Shown: positions 14,582-21,933 of the stretch, piece after piece
How positions within the stretch are numbered: the first letter of the stretch is position 1
How the letters are laid out: every line of letters starts with the position of its first letter
Origin: a virus
Virus record (IMG/VR): IMGVR_UViG_3300032265_001771
Location: 1 to 30,757 of that record
Direction: 5' to 3' (one strand)
Length of the DNA stretch: 30,757 nucleotides
Notes under the pieces: generated by a model
Databases searched by the model: none
What the model was told of the DNA's origin: nothing
What the model saw: the letters and a program-made list of their open reading frames with translations, nothing else
Translations under genes and position numbers: made by a program

Positions 14582-14682
14582 CCCGGGTGTACGGGATCAA
14601 GCCCTGGGAGATGGCGGACCTCACGCAGCGTGAGGTCGAAGCCATCGCAGAGGACATCAAGAATATGAACAGGGACAGCTAA
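14473..14682 (+). CDS. Tail assembly chaperone -1 frameshift extension (gpGT-like)
   Basis: This frame is open from 14473 (after TGA 14470) to TAA 14680-14682 and has no convincing start. Its translation after 14557 (REWWNPGLARVYGIKPWEMA, then DLTQREVEAIAEDIKNMN) is typical of the T part of G-T chaperones: a Trp/Arg-rich N-part and a PWEM...LT..E motif. It is in the -1 frame of the upstream ORF. The shift window is 14473-14581. Candidate slip points are the five-C run 14553-14557 (Pro CCC re-pairs with CCC) and GGAACCCCGG at 14567-14576. Neither is a classic X-XXY-YYZ heptamer. Confidence 0.75.
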   Translation, partial: PACAGPYGGRPGSPRRPRRGRQQQSADPREWWNPGLARVYGIKPWEMADLTQREVEAIAEDIKNMNRDS

Positions 14683-17243
14683 TGGCACCGCGCAAGGTTG
14701 AAGTCGCGGTCATCGCCAACGCCGCGTCATTCATTCGCGGAATGCGCGAGGGCATCGTCGCCACTGACGAGTTCGCCGCGTCAATGGCGAAGACCGGTCA
14801 CACGGTCGACGAGTTCCAGCGCAAGTCAAAGGACACTACGCCGCACCTGACGGCGATGAAGGCCGCGGTCGCCGGCGCTGCGATCGGTGGCTTCTATCTC
14901 CTCAAGCAGTCCATCGGCGAGGGCATCAGGGTTGAGGAGCAGCACCAGGTCGTCGCTGCGCGCACCGCCACGGTCATCAAGTCAACCGGCGGCGCGGCCA
15001 ACGTCACGGCCGAGCAGGTGCGCGGACTGTCCGAGCGGCTTTCGGAGCAGTCCGGGCAGACTCAGGAGGCAACGCAGGCTTCGGCAAACCTGCTGTTGAG
15101 CTTCACCAACATCAAGAACTCAGGCACGCACAAGACTTTCGACCAGGCGGCACAGGCAGCGCTGAACCTGAGCACCGCGTTCGGGAAGAACCTGAACTCC
15201 ACGACCCTCATGGTCGGCAAGGCGCTGAACGATCCGGTGAAGGGTCTGGGCGCACTGTCCCGCGCCGGCGTGCAGTTCAGCTCAGGTCAGAAGGACGTCA
15301 TCAAGAACCTGGTCGAGACCGGTCACCAGGCGCAGGCGCAGCAGCTGGTCCTTGACGCTTTGCAGCAGAAGGTCGGCGACGCAGCTGCGGCATACGGCGG
15401 AACGACCGCCGGGCAGTTCAAGCGGTTCAATAACGCGCTACGTGAAATCAAGGGCGGGCTTGCCGAAGGCCTTATGCCGGTGCTGAGCGCCTTTGCCAAC
15501 TTCATCACTTCGCATCAGGCTGAGATCACTGCCGCCTTCAAGTCCATCGGCGACGTGATTTCCAACATCGGCACAGCGGTGGTCACCATCGCGGGCCCGC
15601 CGCTTCGCCAACTGTTCAGCTTTATATCGGAGCATTCAAGCGTCGCCGCCGCGCTGGCGATCGCACTAATCGGCGTCGTCGGTGCCTTCAAAGCGTTCAG
15701 TGCGATCAAGGAAGTCATCGCAACTCTCAAAGAAATGCGGATTGCGTTCGCCGCACTGACCGTCGTGATGGAGCTCAATCCATTCGTCGTAATCGCGACG
15801 GCCATCGTGGCCGCCGGCGTCGCCATCTACGAGCTGTGGCAGCACTCGCAGACATTCCGCAACGGCGTGCTGGGCGTCTGGAACGCCATCAAGCCGTTCG
15901 CGACTTGGATCGGCGGCGTGTTTGTCAGCGCCTGGAACATGCTGAAGGGCGCGATCACTCCGCTGGTCCCTGTGTTTCAGAACGTGTGGAGCATCGGATC
16001 AACGCTCTGGGGCGTGCTCAAGTCGCTGTTCGGGTACATCAGCAACAGCCCGCTCTTCGGCCCGCTCGTCACCGCCGCGAAGCTGCTGTTGTCGCCGTTC
16101 AACCTCATCATCGCCTCGATCAACACGATCAAGAGCGGCATTCAGTGGATCGCAGACCACGTGAACCCGCTCGGCAAGACTCTGCCGCCTGGAACAACCG
16201 GCAGCAGCATCATCGGCGGTGGTGGTAATCAACTGCCGGGGACTAAAGCCAGCAACGCCTTTGAGGACGGAGTCGTCGGAGCCGCCAAGAAGTTCGGCCC
16301 GGCGATGGTCGACAGCATCCGTCAGGCGCGCGGGAACCTTGCCTCAATGGCAAGTTCAATCGGTTCTCAGGTCGGCCAGATCAAGTCATCAAGCTACCGC
16401 GATCCGGTTACCGGTCAGACCGTCACCGAGATGCAGGCGGCGCAGGACAAGATCATTCACGACCGTCGAAAGACGGAGCTCCAAGCGGCGATCGACGGTG
16501 CGGCTGACGACAATGCGCGCGCTCAAGCGCAGCAGGACATGAACGACTTTGTCGCGCAGGATGCCATCAACGCCGCACAAGCAGCGTCAGAGGCGACCGG
16601 CAAGGCCGCGCAGGATCAGGTCACCAACTGGACCAACGCCTTCAATGCCGGCACGCTCAGCGCCGCGGATTTCAAGAAGAACCTCACCGACCTTATTGGC
16701 GGCGACACCGGATCGTCCCTGGGCGCAGAGTTCGTCGCAAGTTTCACTGGCAACTTCGGCGACCTCATCAAGCAGATCAACGCGCTGAGCGGCGCGCAGT
16801 CTGTGACGGGCGAGCCGTCAAACGTGCAGACGCCCAGTGGGCAGGCAGACGTGGACGCCTGGAACACCAAGCGAGAGAACTTCAAGAAGGCTCTGAAGAG
16901 CGCCAAGAAGTCCGGCGGCGGCCTTACCAGTAAGGAAGAGGACCGCCTTGACAGCGACTACGGCGCGCACACGCTCGCCGGTTGGGAACGCGCACACCCG
17001 AAGCCGTCTGTCAGTCTCGCCACCGGCGGCATCACCCTTGGCCCGAACTTCGCCCTGATCGGCGAGGCCGGCCCGGAAGCGGTCATCCCGTTGAGCTCGC
17101 CGGCGGCCAAGAAGATGCTCAGCGGCGCCGGCGGCGGCGGTGGCCAGATCATCAACCTCACGTTCAACGGCGTCATGAACGCCAAGGACGCGGCGCGCAT
17201 GCTTCGCCCGGAGCTGGACCGCCTCGTGAGGATCGCGGTCTAG
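14682..17243 (+). CDS. Tape measure protein
   Basis: 853 residues from ATG 14682 (TAATG overlap with the chaperone extension). The N-terminus is helical (VEVAVIANAASFIRGMREGI), followed by the LSEQSGQTQEATQASANLLL and LMVGKALNDPVKGLGALSRA stretches that recur in TMP-like tail proteins. Hydrophobic segments lie at about 320-345 (SVAAALAIALIGVVGAFKAF) and 360-385 (FVVIATAIVAAGVAIYELW), followed by a Trp-rich helical region. The C-terminus contains LIGEAGPEAVIPL, a motif common near TMP ends. It sets tail length; the moderate size implies a medium-length siphovirus tail. Confidence 0.92.
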   Translation: MAPRKVEVAVIANAASFIRGMREGIVATDEFAASMAKTGHTVDEFQRKSKDTTPHLTAMKAAVAGAAIGGFYLLKQSIGEGIRVEEQHQVVAARTATVIKSTGGAANVTAEQVRGLSERLSEQSGQTQEATQASANLLLSFTNIKNSGTHKTFDQAAQAALNLSTAFGKNLNSTTLMVGKALNDPVKGLGALSRAGVQFSSGQKDVIKNLVETGHQAQAQQLVLDALQQKVGDAAAAYGGTTAGQFKRFNNALREIKGGLAEGLMPVLSAFANFITSHQAEITAAFKSIGDVISNIGTAVVTIAGPPLRQLFSFISEHSSVAAALAIALIGVVGAFKAFSAIKEVIATLKEMRIAFAALTVVMELNPFVVIATAIVAAGVAIYELWQHSQTFRNGVLGVWNAIKPFATWIGGVFVSAWNMLKGAITPLVPVFQNVWSIGSTLWGVLKSLFGYISNSPLFGPLVTAAKLLLSPFNLIIASINTIKSGIQWIADHVNPLGKTLPPGTTGSSIIGGGGNQLPGTKASNAFEDGVVGAAKKFGPAMVDSIRQARGNLASMASSIGSQVGQIKSSSYRDPVTGQTVTEMQAAQDKIIHDRRKTELQAAIDGAADDNARAQAQQDMNDFVAQDAINAAQAASEATGKAAQDQVTNWTNAFNAGTLSAADFKKNLTDLIGGDTGSSLGAEFVASFTGNFGDLIKQINALSGAQSVTGEPSNVQTPSGQADVDAWNTKRENFKKALKSAKKSGGGLTSKEEDRLDSDYGAHTLAGWERAHPKPSVSLATGGITLGPNFALIGEAGPEAVIPLSSPAAKKMLSGAGGGGGQIINLTFNGVMNAKDAARMLRPELDRLVRIAV

Positions 17244-17246
17244 GCG

Positions 17247-18371
17247 ATGGCGCTCCCAACCTTCGTGGTCCAGATCGGCTGGAACTCGGCAGTGCAGGGA
17301 ACCATCGTCATCGACTACACGCAGTTCCTGACGCCCGCGACGTTTGCGGTCACCAACAAGCAGCTCACGTCCAACGTCGCCACGTTGACCTGCGCCGGGC
17401 ACACGCTGAACGTCGGGGACACGATCTACGTGGCGGGCGTTGACGCGACGTTCAACGGCGTGACCGCTGCCAACGCAGCTGCTGGCACTGCGCCATACGT
17501 GGTGACCGCAACCACGCCAACCACGATCAACTACGCGCTCACCGCCGCCAACGTGGCGAGCACAGCCGTTACCGGCGGCACGGTCGGACTGGTCAGGACC
17601 ACAGACGTCTTCGCCAACGCATTCACGGCCTTCTACAACGGGCCGTATGACGACGTGACCCTGGACTGCCAGCGAGTCAGCGTCAAGCGTGGACGCGATG
17701 ACCTGGTGAACCAGATGAACGCGGGAACCTGCGACCTTGAGTTCATGCGCCCGACCTCGCGCAGCTACTGGAACCCGGCAAACCCGACGAGTCCGCTGAA
17801 CGCCAACAACTCGCCGGGCTTCGTTCCGATGCGTCCGTTGCGCGTGACGGCGCTCACCGGAGCAGTCACCAACACAATCACGAACAAGCAGCTGACCGCG
17901 GGCGTTGCGACGGTGACGACGCAAACCGCGCACGGCATCACGGCTGGTCAGCAGATCCTCGTCACCAACATCGACGCCAACTTCAACGGCACCTACACGG
18001 TGAGCTCAGTCACCACGACAACCGTCACCTACCTGGTGACCTCGAGCGTCACCGTGGCGTCAACGGCGGTGACCTACGACGACACGGTGGCCCCGGCAAC
18101 GCTGTACGGCCCGATCACCGGCACGTACGGCGTCTATGCGGGCTACCTGCGTTCAGCCAAGTTCGATTATCAGTCGGGCATGTGTCAGGTGTCGTGCATT
18201 GACTTGATGAGCTTCCTGAACAAGGCCCAGCCGATTGACCCTGACAGCTTCGGCGCAGTCACCACGACCTTCACGGGCGACGCCGGCGTGCAGGGCAACG
18301 TGCAGACGACCTCCTCGGTGGCAGCGACCGGGACTGGTAAGTCGGCCTACGCCCTGTTGAGGACGCAGTAA
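17247..18371 (+). CDS. Minor tail protein, N-terminal half of an apparently split gene
   Basis: 374 residues from ATG 17247. Regions typical of actinophage minor tail proteins are present: CQRVSVKRGRDDLVNQMNAG with CDLEF (about 140-165), the NPANPTSPLN motif, the FVPMRPLRVTAL strand, and YAGYLRSAKFDYQSG with CQVSCIDLMSFL near the end. In relatives this is followed in the same polypeptide by the region encoded here by the next gene. Two ~75-residue inserted modules interrupt it (about 34-113 and 207-282), each with NKQLT...VAT.T and TFNG/NFNGTY motifs. The stop overlaps the next ATG (TAATG), and the next gene lies in the -1 frame. Confidence 0.75.
   Translation: MALPTFVVQIGWNSAVQGTIVIDYTQFLTPATFAVTNKQLTSNVATLTCAGHTLNVGDTIYVAGVDATFNGVTAANAAAGTAPYVVTATTPTTINYALTAANVASTAVTGGTVGLVRTTDVFANAFTAFYNGPYDDVTLDCQRVSVKRGRDDLVNQMNAGTCDLEFMRPTSRSYWNPANPTSPLNANNSPGFVPMRPLRVTALTGAVTNTITNKQLTAGVATVTTQTAHGITAGQQILVTNIDANFNGTYTVSSVTTTTVTYLVTSSVTVASTAVTYDDTVAPATLYGPITGTYGVYAGYLRSAKFDYQSGMCQVSCIDLMSFLNKAQPIDPDSFGAVTTTFTGDAGVQGNVQTTSSVAATGTGKSAYALLRTQ
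17346..17590 (+). repeat. Tail module copy 1
   Basis: This encodes a beta-rich segment with the order VTNKQLTSNVATLT, hydrophobic G-D-T, VDATFNGV, YVVTA, TINYALTAANVASTA, TGGTV. It matches copies 2 and 3 in protein order and, for copy 3, closely in DNA as well (CTCACGTCCAACGTCGC is shared). Confidence 0.75.
17866..18090 (+). repeat. Tail module copy 2
   Basis: This encodes TITNKQLTAGVATVTTQTAH, then ITAGQQILVTNIDANFNGTY, TVSSVTTTTVTYLV and VASTAVTYDDTV. It has the same element order as copies 1 and 3 but is more diverged. Confidence 0.75.
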
Positions 18372-19570
18372 TGGCATACGCGGTCACCACAACCGGAGCC
18401 CGCATCGGCGGCATCCTTGATTCGATCGACTTCAACGACACCACGCTGCGTTCTGGCGGCTGGACCGCAGCGGCAGCAAAGAACACCGCGCTCGACACCG
18501 GCGACATCATCACGGTCATCAACGCCGACGGAAGCAAGAGCGCCCTGGCAGTGGTTCAGGACCTGCTCATCGCAGAGCGCGGCGTGGTCTACATGACCGG
18601 CCTCGGTGCCTTCACGTACGAGGAGCGCGGATCGCGGGCTCGTCGCACCGTGCCGACGGCGATGGCGAACACGGTCACGAACAAGGCACTCACGTCCAAC
18701 GTCGCGACCCTGACGATCGGCACTCATTCAATCGTCGTGGGCACCACCGTCAAGGTGCTGAACGTCGACAACACGTTCAACGGCGTGTACGTGGTGACCG
18801 CCGTCACCTCCAACACGATCAGCTACGCCAAGACCGCAGCCAACATCGCAAGCACCGCAGCCACCGGCACAGTCGCCGTGGTCGTCACCAGCGCAGCGCT
18901 CCTTTCCCAGCCGGGCTTTGAGTTCGACCAGCTCATCAACCGCCAGTCCGTCACGCGCCTGGACTACACCCAGCCCAGCCCCTACACGGCTTCCGGGTCG
19001 ACCATTCAGGTCGGCTCCAACCAAGTGAGCATGAAGCTGTTCGGCGTCTCAGACGGCCAGCCGATCACGACCGGCTACGTCAACACCGACGCCGCAGCGC
19101 TCAGCCTTGGTCAATACATCGCCAACATTCGCTCAACATACGTGAGCCCGGTGACGGTGCAGCTGGATTCAGCTGACACCACCACCATGATGATGCAGCT
19201 GACGACCGAGCTGCAGGACCGCGTGGAGGTCTATGACCAGACCTCCAACACGACGGGCAGCTACATCGTTGAGGGCATCGCGGTGGAGATCACCAACGGC
19301 GGCCAGTCGTTCGTGACGACCTACACCCTGTCGCCGTACGGATCCGCGCTGCCGTTCATTCTTGACTCGCCAACTCAGGGCATTTTCGCCCCGCCCGACG
19401 GCACGGTCGCCTATTCGGAAACGGTCTCGGGCGTGCGTCCGACTGACGCCACCTACGGCGCCGCCGGCGCGTGGGTGCTTGAGACCGACACCAGCCGTTA
19501 CTTCCAGAACACCGGGACCTTGGCATCGCCGGTCTGGACCCAGACGGTGTTCCCCGTCCTTACCTATTAG
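18371..19570 (+). CDS. Minor tail protein, C-terminal half of an apparently split gene
   Basis: 399 residues from ATG 18371, whose A is the last base of the previous TAA. The first 90 residues (GARIGGILDSIDF, LDTGDIITVI, ALAVVQDLLIAERGVVYMTG, FTYEERGSR) correspond to the middle of minor tail proteins in which an hD.vgW..., tG, ..L..ia.sE.G.lf.d..G...y..R pattern follows the N-terminal half directly. The two genes therefore probably derive from one. A third copy of the inserted module occupies about 97-175. The rest resembles tail-hub beta domains (NTTGSYIVEGIAVEITNGGQ; FVTTYTLSPYG). It likely forms part of the baseplate/tail tip. Confidence 0.75.
   Translation: MAYAVTTTGARIGGILDSIDFNDTTLRSGGWTAAAAKNTALDTGDIITVINADGSKSALAVVQDLLIAERGVVYMTGLGAFTYEERGSRARRTVPTAMANTVTNKALTSNVATLTIGTHSIVVGTTVKVLNVDNTFNGVYVVTAVTSNTISYAKTAANIASTAATGTVAVVVTSAALLSQPGFEFDQLINRQSVTRLDYTQPSPYTASGSTIQVGSNQVSMKLFGVSDGQPITTGYVNTDAAALSLGQYIANIRSTYVSPVTVQLDSADTTTMMMQLTTELQDRVEVYDQTSNTTGSYIVEGIAVEITNGGQSFVTTYTLSPYGSALPFILDSPTQGIFAPPDGTVAYSETVSGVRPTDATYGAAGAWVLETDTSRYFQNTGTLASPVWTQTVFPVLTY
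18661..18890 (+). repeat. Tail module copy 3
   Basis: This encodes NTVTNKALTSNVATLT, then VLNVDNTFNGVYVVTAVTS, TISYAKTAANIASTAATGTV. It is the copy most similar to copy 1, despite lying in the neighbouring gene. Confidence 0.75.
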
Positions 19571-19585
19571 CCAGGAGAATCCTCA

Positions 19586-20176
19586 ATGGCCAAGACTTTC
19601 GTCTCTTCCCTGCCCTCGGTTTCAACGGGCTCAACGTGGACCGCGACCGCAGCGAACAACCTGCTGACGACCACGAACAGCCACACCGTCCCGCCGCTGA
19701 TGCGCGCTCGCCGCGCCGCCGTGCAGTCAATCGCCAACAACACCTCTCAGGCGGTGAACTTCGACACCCGCGACATTGACACCGGTGCGACTGAGTCACC
19801 TGCCGATGCCATGTTCACTGCGACATCAAACGTAGTCACCATCAGGACTGCGGGCGTCTATCTGGTCACGGCAACGCTGAACTTCGTCGCCGGCAGCGCC
19901 GCGGGCCCTTACGCCGCTGCCATCTATCTGAACCCAACGTACTCGGGAAGCGGTGATACCGCGACGATTACCGCTGGTACTCGAATCACAGGAGCACTTC
20001 ACAGCCTCTCATCGGGAAGTACGCAGACGGTCGTCTCATGCTCGACCATCTACAGCTTCTCAGCGTCAAACACCATCGGTGTCATGGCGTATCAGAACTC
20101 CGGTGCCGCCGTGAACATCGCAGCGACCAACGAGCAGAACACCCTGTCCGTCGCGTTCCTCGGCAAGGTGTCATGA
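19586..20176 (+). CDS. Tail tip protein with C1q/jelly-roll-like domain
   Basis: 196 residues from ATG 19586 with AGGAGA upstream. Residues about 55-196 have the strand pattern of C1q/TNF-like trimeric jelly rolls found at phage tail tips: MFTATSNVVTIRTAGVYLVT, ATLNFVAG, AAIYLNPTY, STIYSFSASNTIGVMAYQNS, and a final TLSVAFLGKV strand. The N-terminal 40 residues would attach it to the tail. It is the best candidate receptor-binding or appendage protein in the window. The stop overlaps the next start (ATGA). Confidence 0.6.
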   Translation: MAKTFVSSLPSVSTGSTWTATAANNLLTTTNSHTVPPLMRARRAAVQSIANNTSQAVNFDTRDIDTGATESPADAMFTATSNVVTIRTAGVYLVTATLNFVAGSAAGPYAAAIYLNPTYSGSGDTATITAGTRITGALHSLSSGSTQTVVSCSTIYSFSASNTIGVMAYQNSGAAVNIAATNEQNTLSVAFLGKVS

Positions 20177-20457
20177 CCCCGCACACCGATCCCACCCTCG
20201 GGGTCATCCTCACCGAAGTCCGCGAGATGCGCGCGGAACTGCAGGCCGCAGACGAAGAGCTTCGCGCGCGTCTGTCGTCGATTGACCAGAAGCAGGCCGT
20301 CGCCAACGGACGCACGACCAAGCTTGAGGTCCGCATGGAATCTCATGATGCCGCTCAGCGTGAACGCTTCGCACTGAAGCGTGAGGTGCTCCTGTTCCTC
20401 GGCGCGTTCCTCTGCGGCGCCGCTCCCACGATCCTCGTGGTCTACCTCACTCACTAG
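20173..20457 (+). CDS. Small coiled-coil membrane protein of the lysis cassette
   Basis: 94 residues from ATG 20173 (ATGA overlap). Residues 8-62 are a charged coiled coil (ILTEVREMRAELQAADEELR and on), and residues 70-94 are one membrane segment (VLLFLGAFLCGAAPTILVVY). This layout, a coiled coil followed by a C-terminal anchor, recalls XhlA-type phage proteins that help holins. It is followed within 5 nt by a two-span membrane protein and then the endolysin. Confidence 0.65.
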   Translation: MTPHTDPTLGVILTEVREMRAELQAADEELRARLSSIDQKQAVANGRTTKLEVRMESHDAAQRERFALKREVLLFLGAFLCGAAPTILVVYLTH

Positions 20458-20462
20458 ACGTC

Positions 20463-20639
20463 GTGGGCCCGAATACCACCGTGGCTGCCACCGCCTTCGG
20501 CGGGGCGGTCGGCACAGTGCTGGGCTGGATCAGCCAGAGCGCCGGCGCTCCGTGGCCGCCTCAGGTGGCGGCGGCCGTTACCACCATCATCGCCGTACTG
20601 ATCGGGTGGCTTGCGCCGCCCGGAAGGAGCAAGGAATGA
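20463..20639 (+). CDS. Very small two-span membrane protein, probable holin
   Basis: 58 residues from GTG 20463 to TGA 20637-20639. Two hydrophobic segments, VAATAFGGAVGTVLGWI and VAAAVTTIIAVLIGWLA, are separated by a short polar turn (SQSAGAPWPPQ), and the C-terminus is charged (PPGRSKE). It lies between the coiled-coil membrane protein and the endolysin and shares ATGA with the endolysin start. Size, topology and coupling make it the most likely holin. Confidence 0.65.
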   Translation: MGPNTTVAATAFGGAVGTVLGWISQSAGAPWPPQVAAAVTTIIAVLIGWLAPPGRSKE

Positions 20640-21418
20640 CACCTGGCGAGCAGGTCGTGAACCACGCCATGCAGTTCGTGGGCGTTCACGAGAACCCGAT
20701 GGGAAGCAACCGCGGAAACCCTGAGCCGTCCGGCTGGATGCGCGAGGTCTACGGGTCCGATGGGATTCCGTGGTGCGCGTGTTTCGTAACGGCGCAGTGG
20801 CGTTCGCTCGGACCTCATGCCGACGACGGACTCGGTAGCGCGTCAACGCAGCTGATGTACGACACCGCGCGTCAGACGGGCGCGGTGCTCGCGCATCCGG
20901 TTCCGGGCTGCGCGTTCGTCTACCCGGGCGTGCACACCGGACTGGTCACGCACGTCCTGTCGGGATCAGTCGTGGCAACGGTGGAGGGCAATCACGGCGA
21001 CGCCGTGGCCACCGATCAGCGTGCCTACGGACCCGGCACCGGCCTCTACTTCATCGCGCCGAAGGCCATCCGCGAGAACGCTGCGCCGCCGGCCCCGCCC
21101 GAGCGGCTCTACTACATCGAGAACCTGAGCGCGCAGCCGGTGCTCTACGGCCCCTGGCGCTCCCAGAAGCTCCGCGACGCGCGCCTGGCAAAGCTGCCGC
21201 TCGCCCGCCGCAAGGCCGCACGCCCGGTCCAGACCGCCCCGGGCAAGTACGGCTGGCTCGAGGGACCGCGCAAGCTGCTCGGCCCCTGGGGCACCGCCGC
21301 CGCGCGCGACACCGCGCTCACGACGCTCAAGGCGCGCCACCCCGGCACGCCCTACCGCGCCATGTCCAAGGTCCACACCGTCAACGCCGTGGGCTCTTCC
21401 CTCGGCAAGACCACCTGA
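20636..21418 (+). CDS. Endolysin with CHAP domain and C-terminal repeats
   Basis: 260 residues from ATG 20636, overlapping the holin stop as ATGA and preceded by GGAAGGAG. The N-terminal CHAP peptidase/amidase domain has C47 in IPWCACF, H100 in YPGVHTGLVTHV, and VEGNHGD (about 116-122) supplying the third polar residue. After a Pro linker (about 150) the C-terminus has two related units (YYIENLSAQPVLYGPWRSQK and KYGWLEGPRKLLGPWGTAAA, each then ARDA/ARDT...L). These are probably cell-wall-binding repeats. It cuts peptidoglycan at the end of infection and, having no signal peptide, needs a holin. Confidence 0.85.
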   Translation: MTPGEQVVNHAMQFVGVHENPMGSNRGNPEPSGWMREVYGSDGIPWCACFVTAQWRSLGPHADDGLGSASTQLMYDTARQTGAVLAHPVPGCAFVYPGVHTGLVTHVLSGSVVATVEGNHGDAVATDQRAYGPGTGLYFIAPKAIRENAAPPAPPERLYYIENLSAQPVLYGPWRSQKLRDARLAKLPLARRKAARPVQTAPGKYGWLEGPRKLLGPWGTAAARDTALTTLKARHPGTPYRAMSKVHTVNAVGSSLGKTT

Positions 21419-21429
21419 AAGGGGTCACG

Positions 21430-21690
21430 ATGAACAAGGTTTCCTTCGGTCCCGCCAGCTGGATCGGCCTGATCGGCGCCATCGCCGCAGCCCTCTCACC
21501 GCTGGTGACCAACCTGCCCGGCACCTACGGAGCAATCATCGGTGCATGTCTGGCCGGCGTCGTGGTCATCGGCCGCCAGCTGCAGGCAGCACTCGGCCAG
21601 CCTGTCACGATCGACGCCACGGGCCTCGTGGCCGACGCGCCGGCGGTTCCGACCGACGTGCCCGCTCCCGACATCTCGCAGGCCGGGTAG
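21430..21690 (+). CDS. Small membrane protein after endolysin, holin-like
   Basis: 86 residues from ATG 21430 with GAAAGGGG upstream. Two hydrophobic segments lie at about 10-25 (SWIGLIGAIAAALSPLV) and 32-50 (YGAIIGACLAGVVVIGRQLQ); a polar, Pro/Asp-rich tail follows. It could be a second holin, an antiholin, or a channel-type partner of the small protein at 20463. Its position directly after the endolysin supports a lysis role. Confidence 0.6.
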   Translation: MNKVSFGPASWIGLIGAIAAALSPLVTNLPGTYGAIIGACLAGVVVIGRQLQAALGQPVTIDATGLVADAPAVPTDVPAPDISQAG

Positions 21691-21693
21691 TCC

Positions 21694-21933
21694 GTGGGCC
21701 TGCTCGACGAGATCAGCGTGGAGCAGGACAAGACCACGCAGAACCGCTGTCCCGTTGCAAAGCTCCTCGGCGACCTGTCGCCTGAGGACCGCGCCGATCT
21801 TGACCTGGCGCTCGCCGACGACGGCATCCGGCATGTGGCAATCGCCCGCGCCCTCTCGTCACGCGGCTACCGCGTGAACGAGAAGGGCGTGGCGGCGCAT
21901 CGGAGGGCGACCTGTGCCTGCGCTCGGGGATGA
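21694..21933 (+). CDS. Small HTH-like protein paired with the phosphoesterase
   Basis: 79 residues from GTG 21694, 3 nt after the previous stop. The pattern is LSPEDRADLDLALADDGIRH, VAIARALSSRGYRV, then KGVAAHRRATCACARG. A helix-turn-helix-like core is followed by an HRR...C-C basic tail, a layout that occurs in small DNA-binding phage proteins next to metallophosphoesterases. Its 3' end overlaps the phosphoesterase start by 20 nt. DNA binding is inferred. Confidence 0.55.
   Translation: MGLLDEISVEQDKTTQNRCPVAKLLGDLSPEDRADLDLALADDGIRHVAIARALSSRGYRVNEKGVAAHRRATCACARG

Noticed and set aside
16818-17933. 371-codon minus-strand frame opposite the tape measure/minor tail junction
   Set aside because: It is antisense to two well-supported tail genes and has low-complexity Val/Arg composition.
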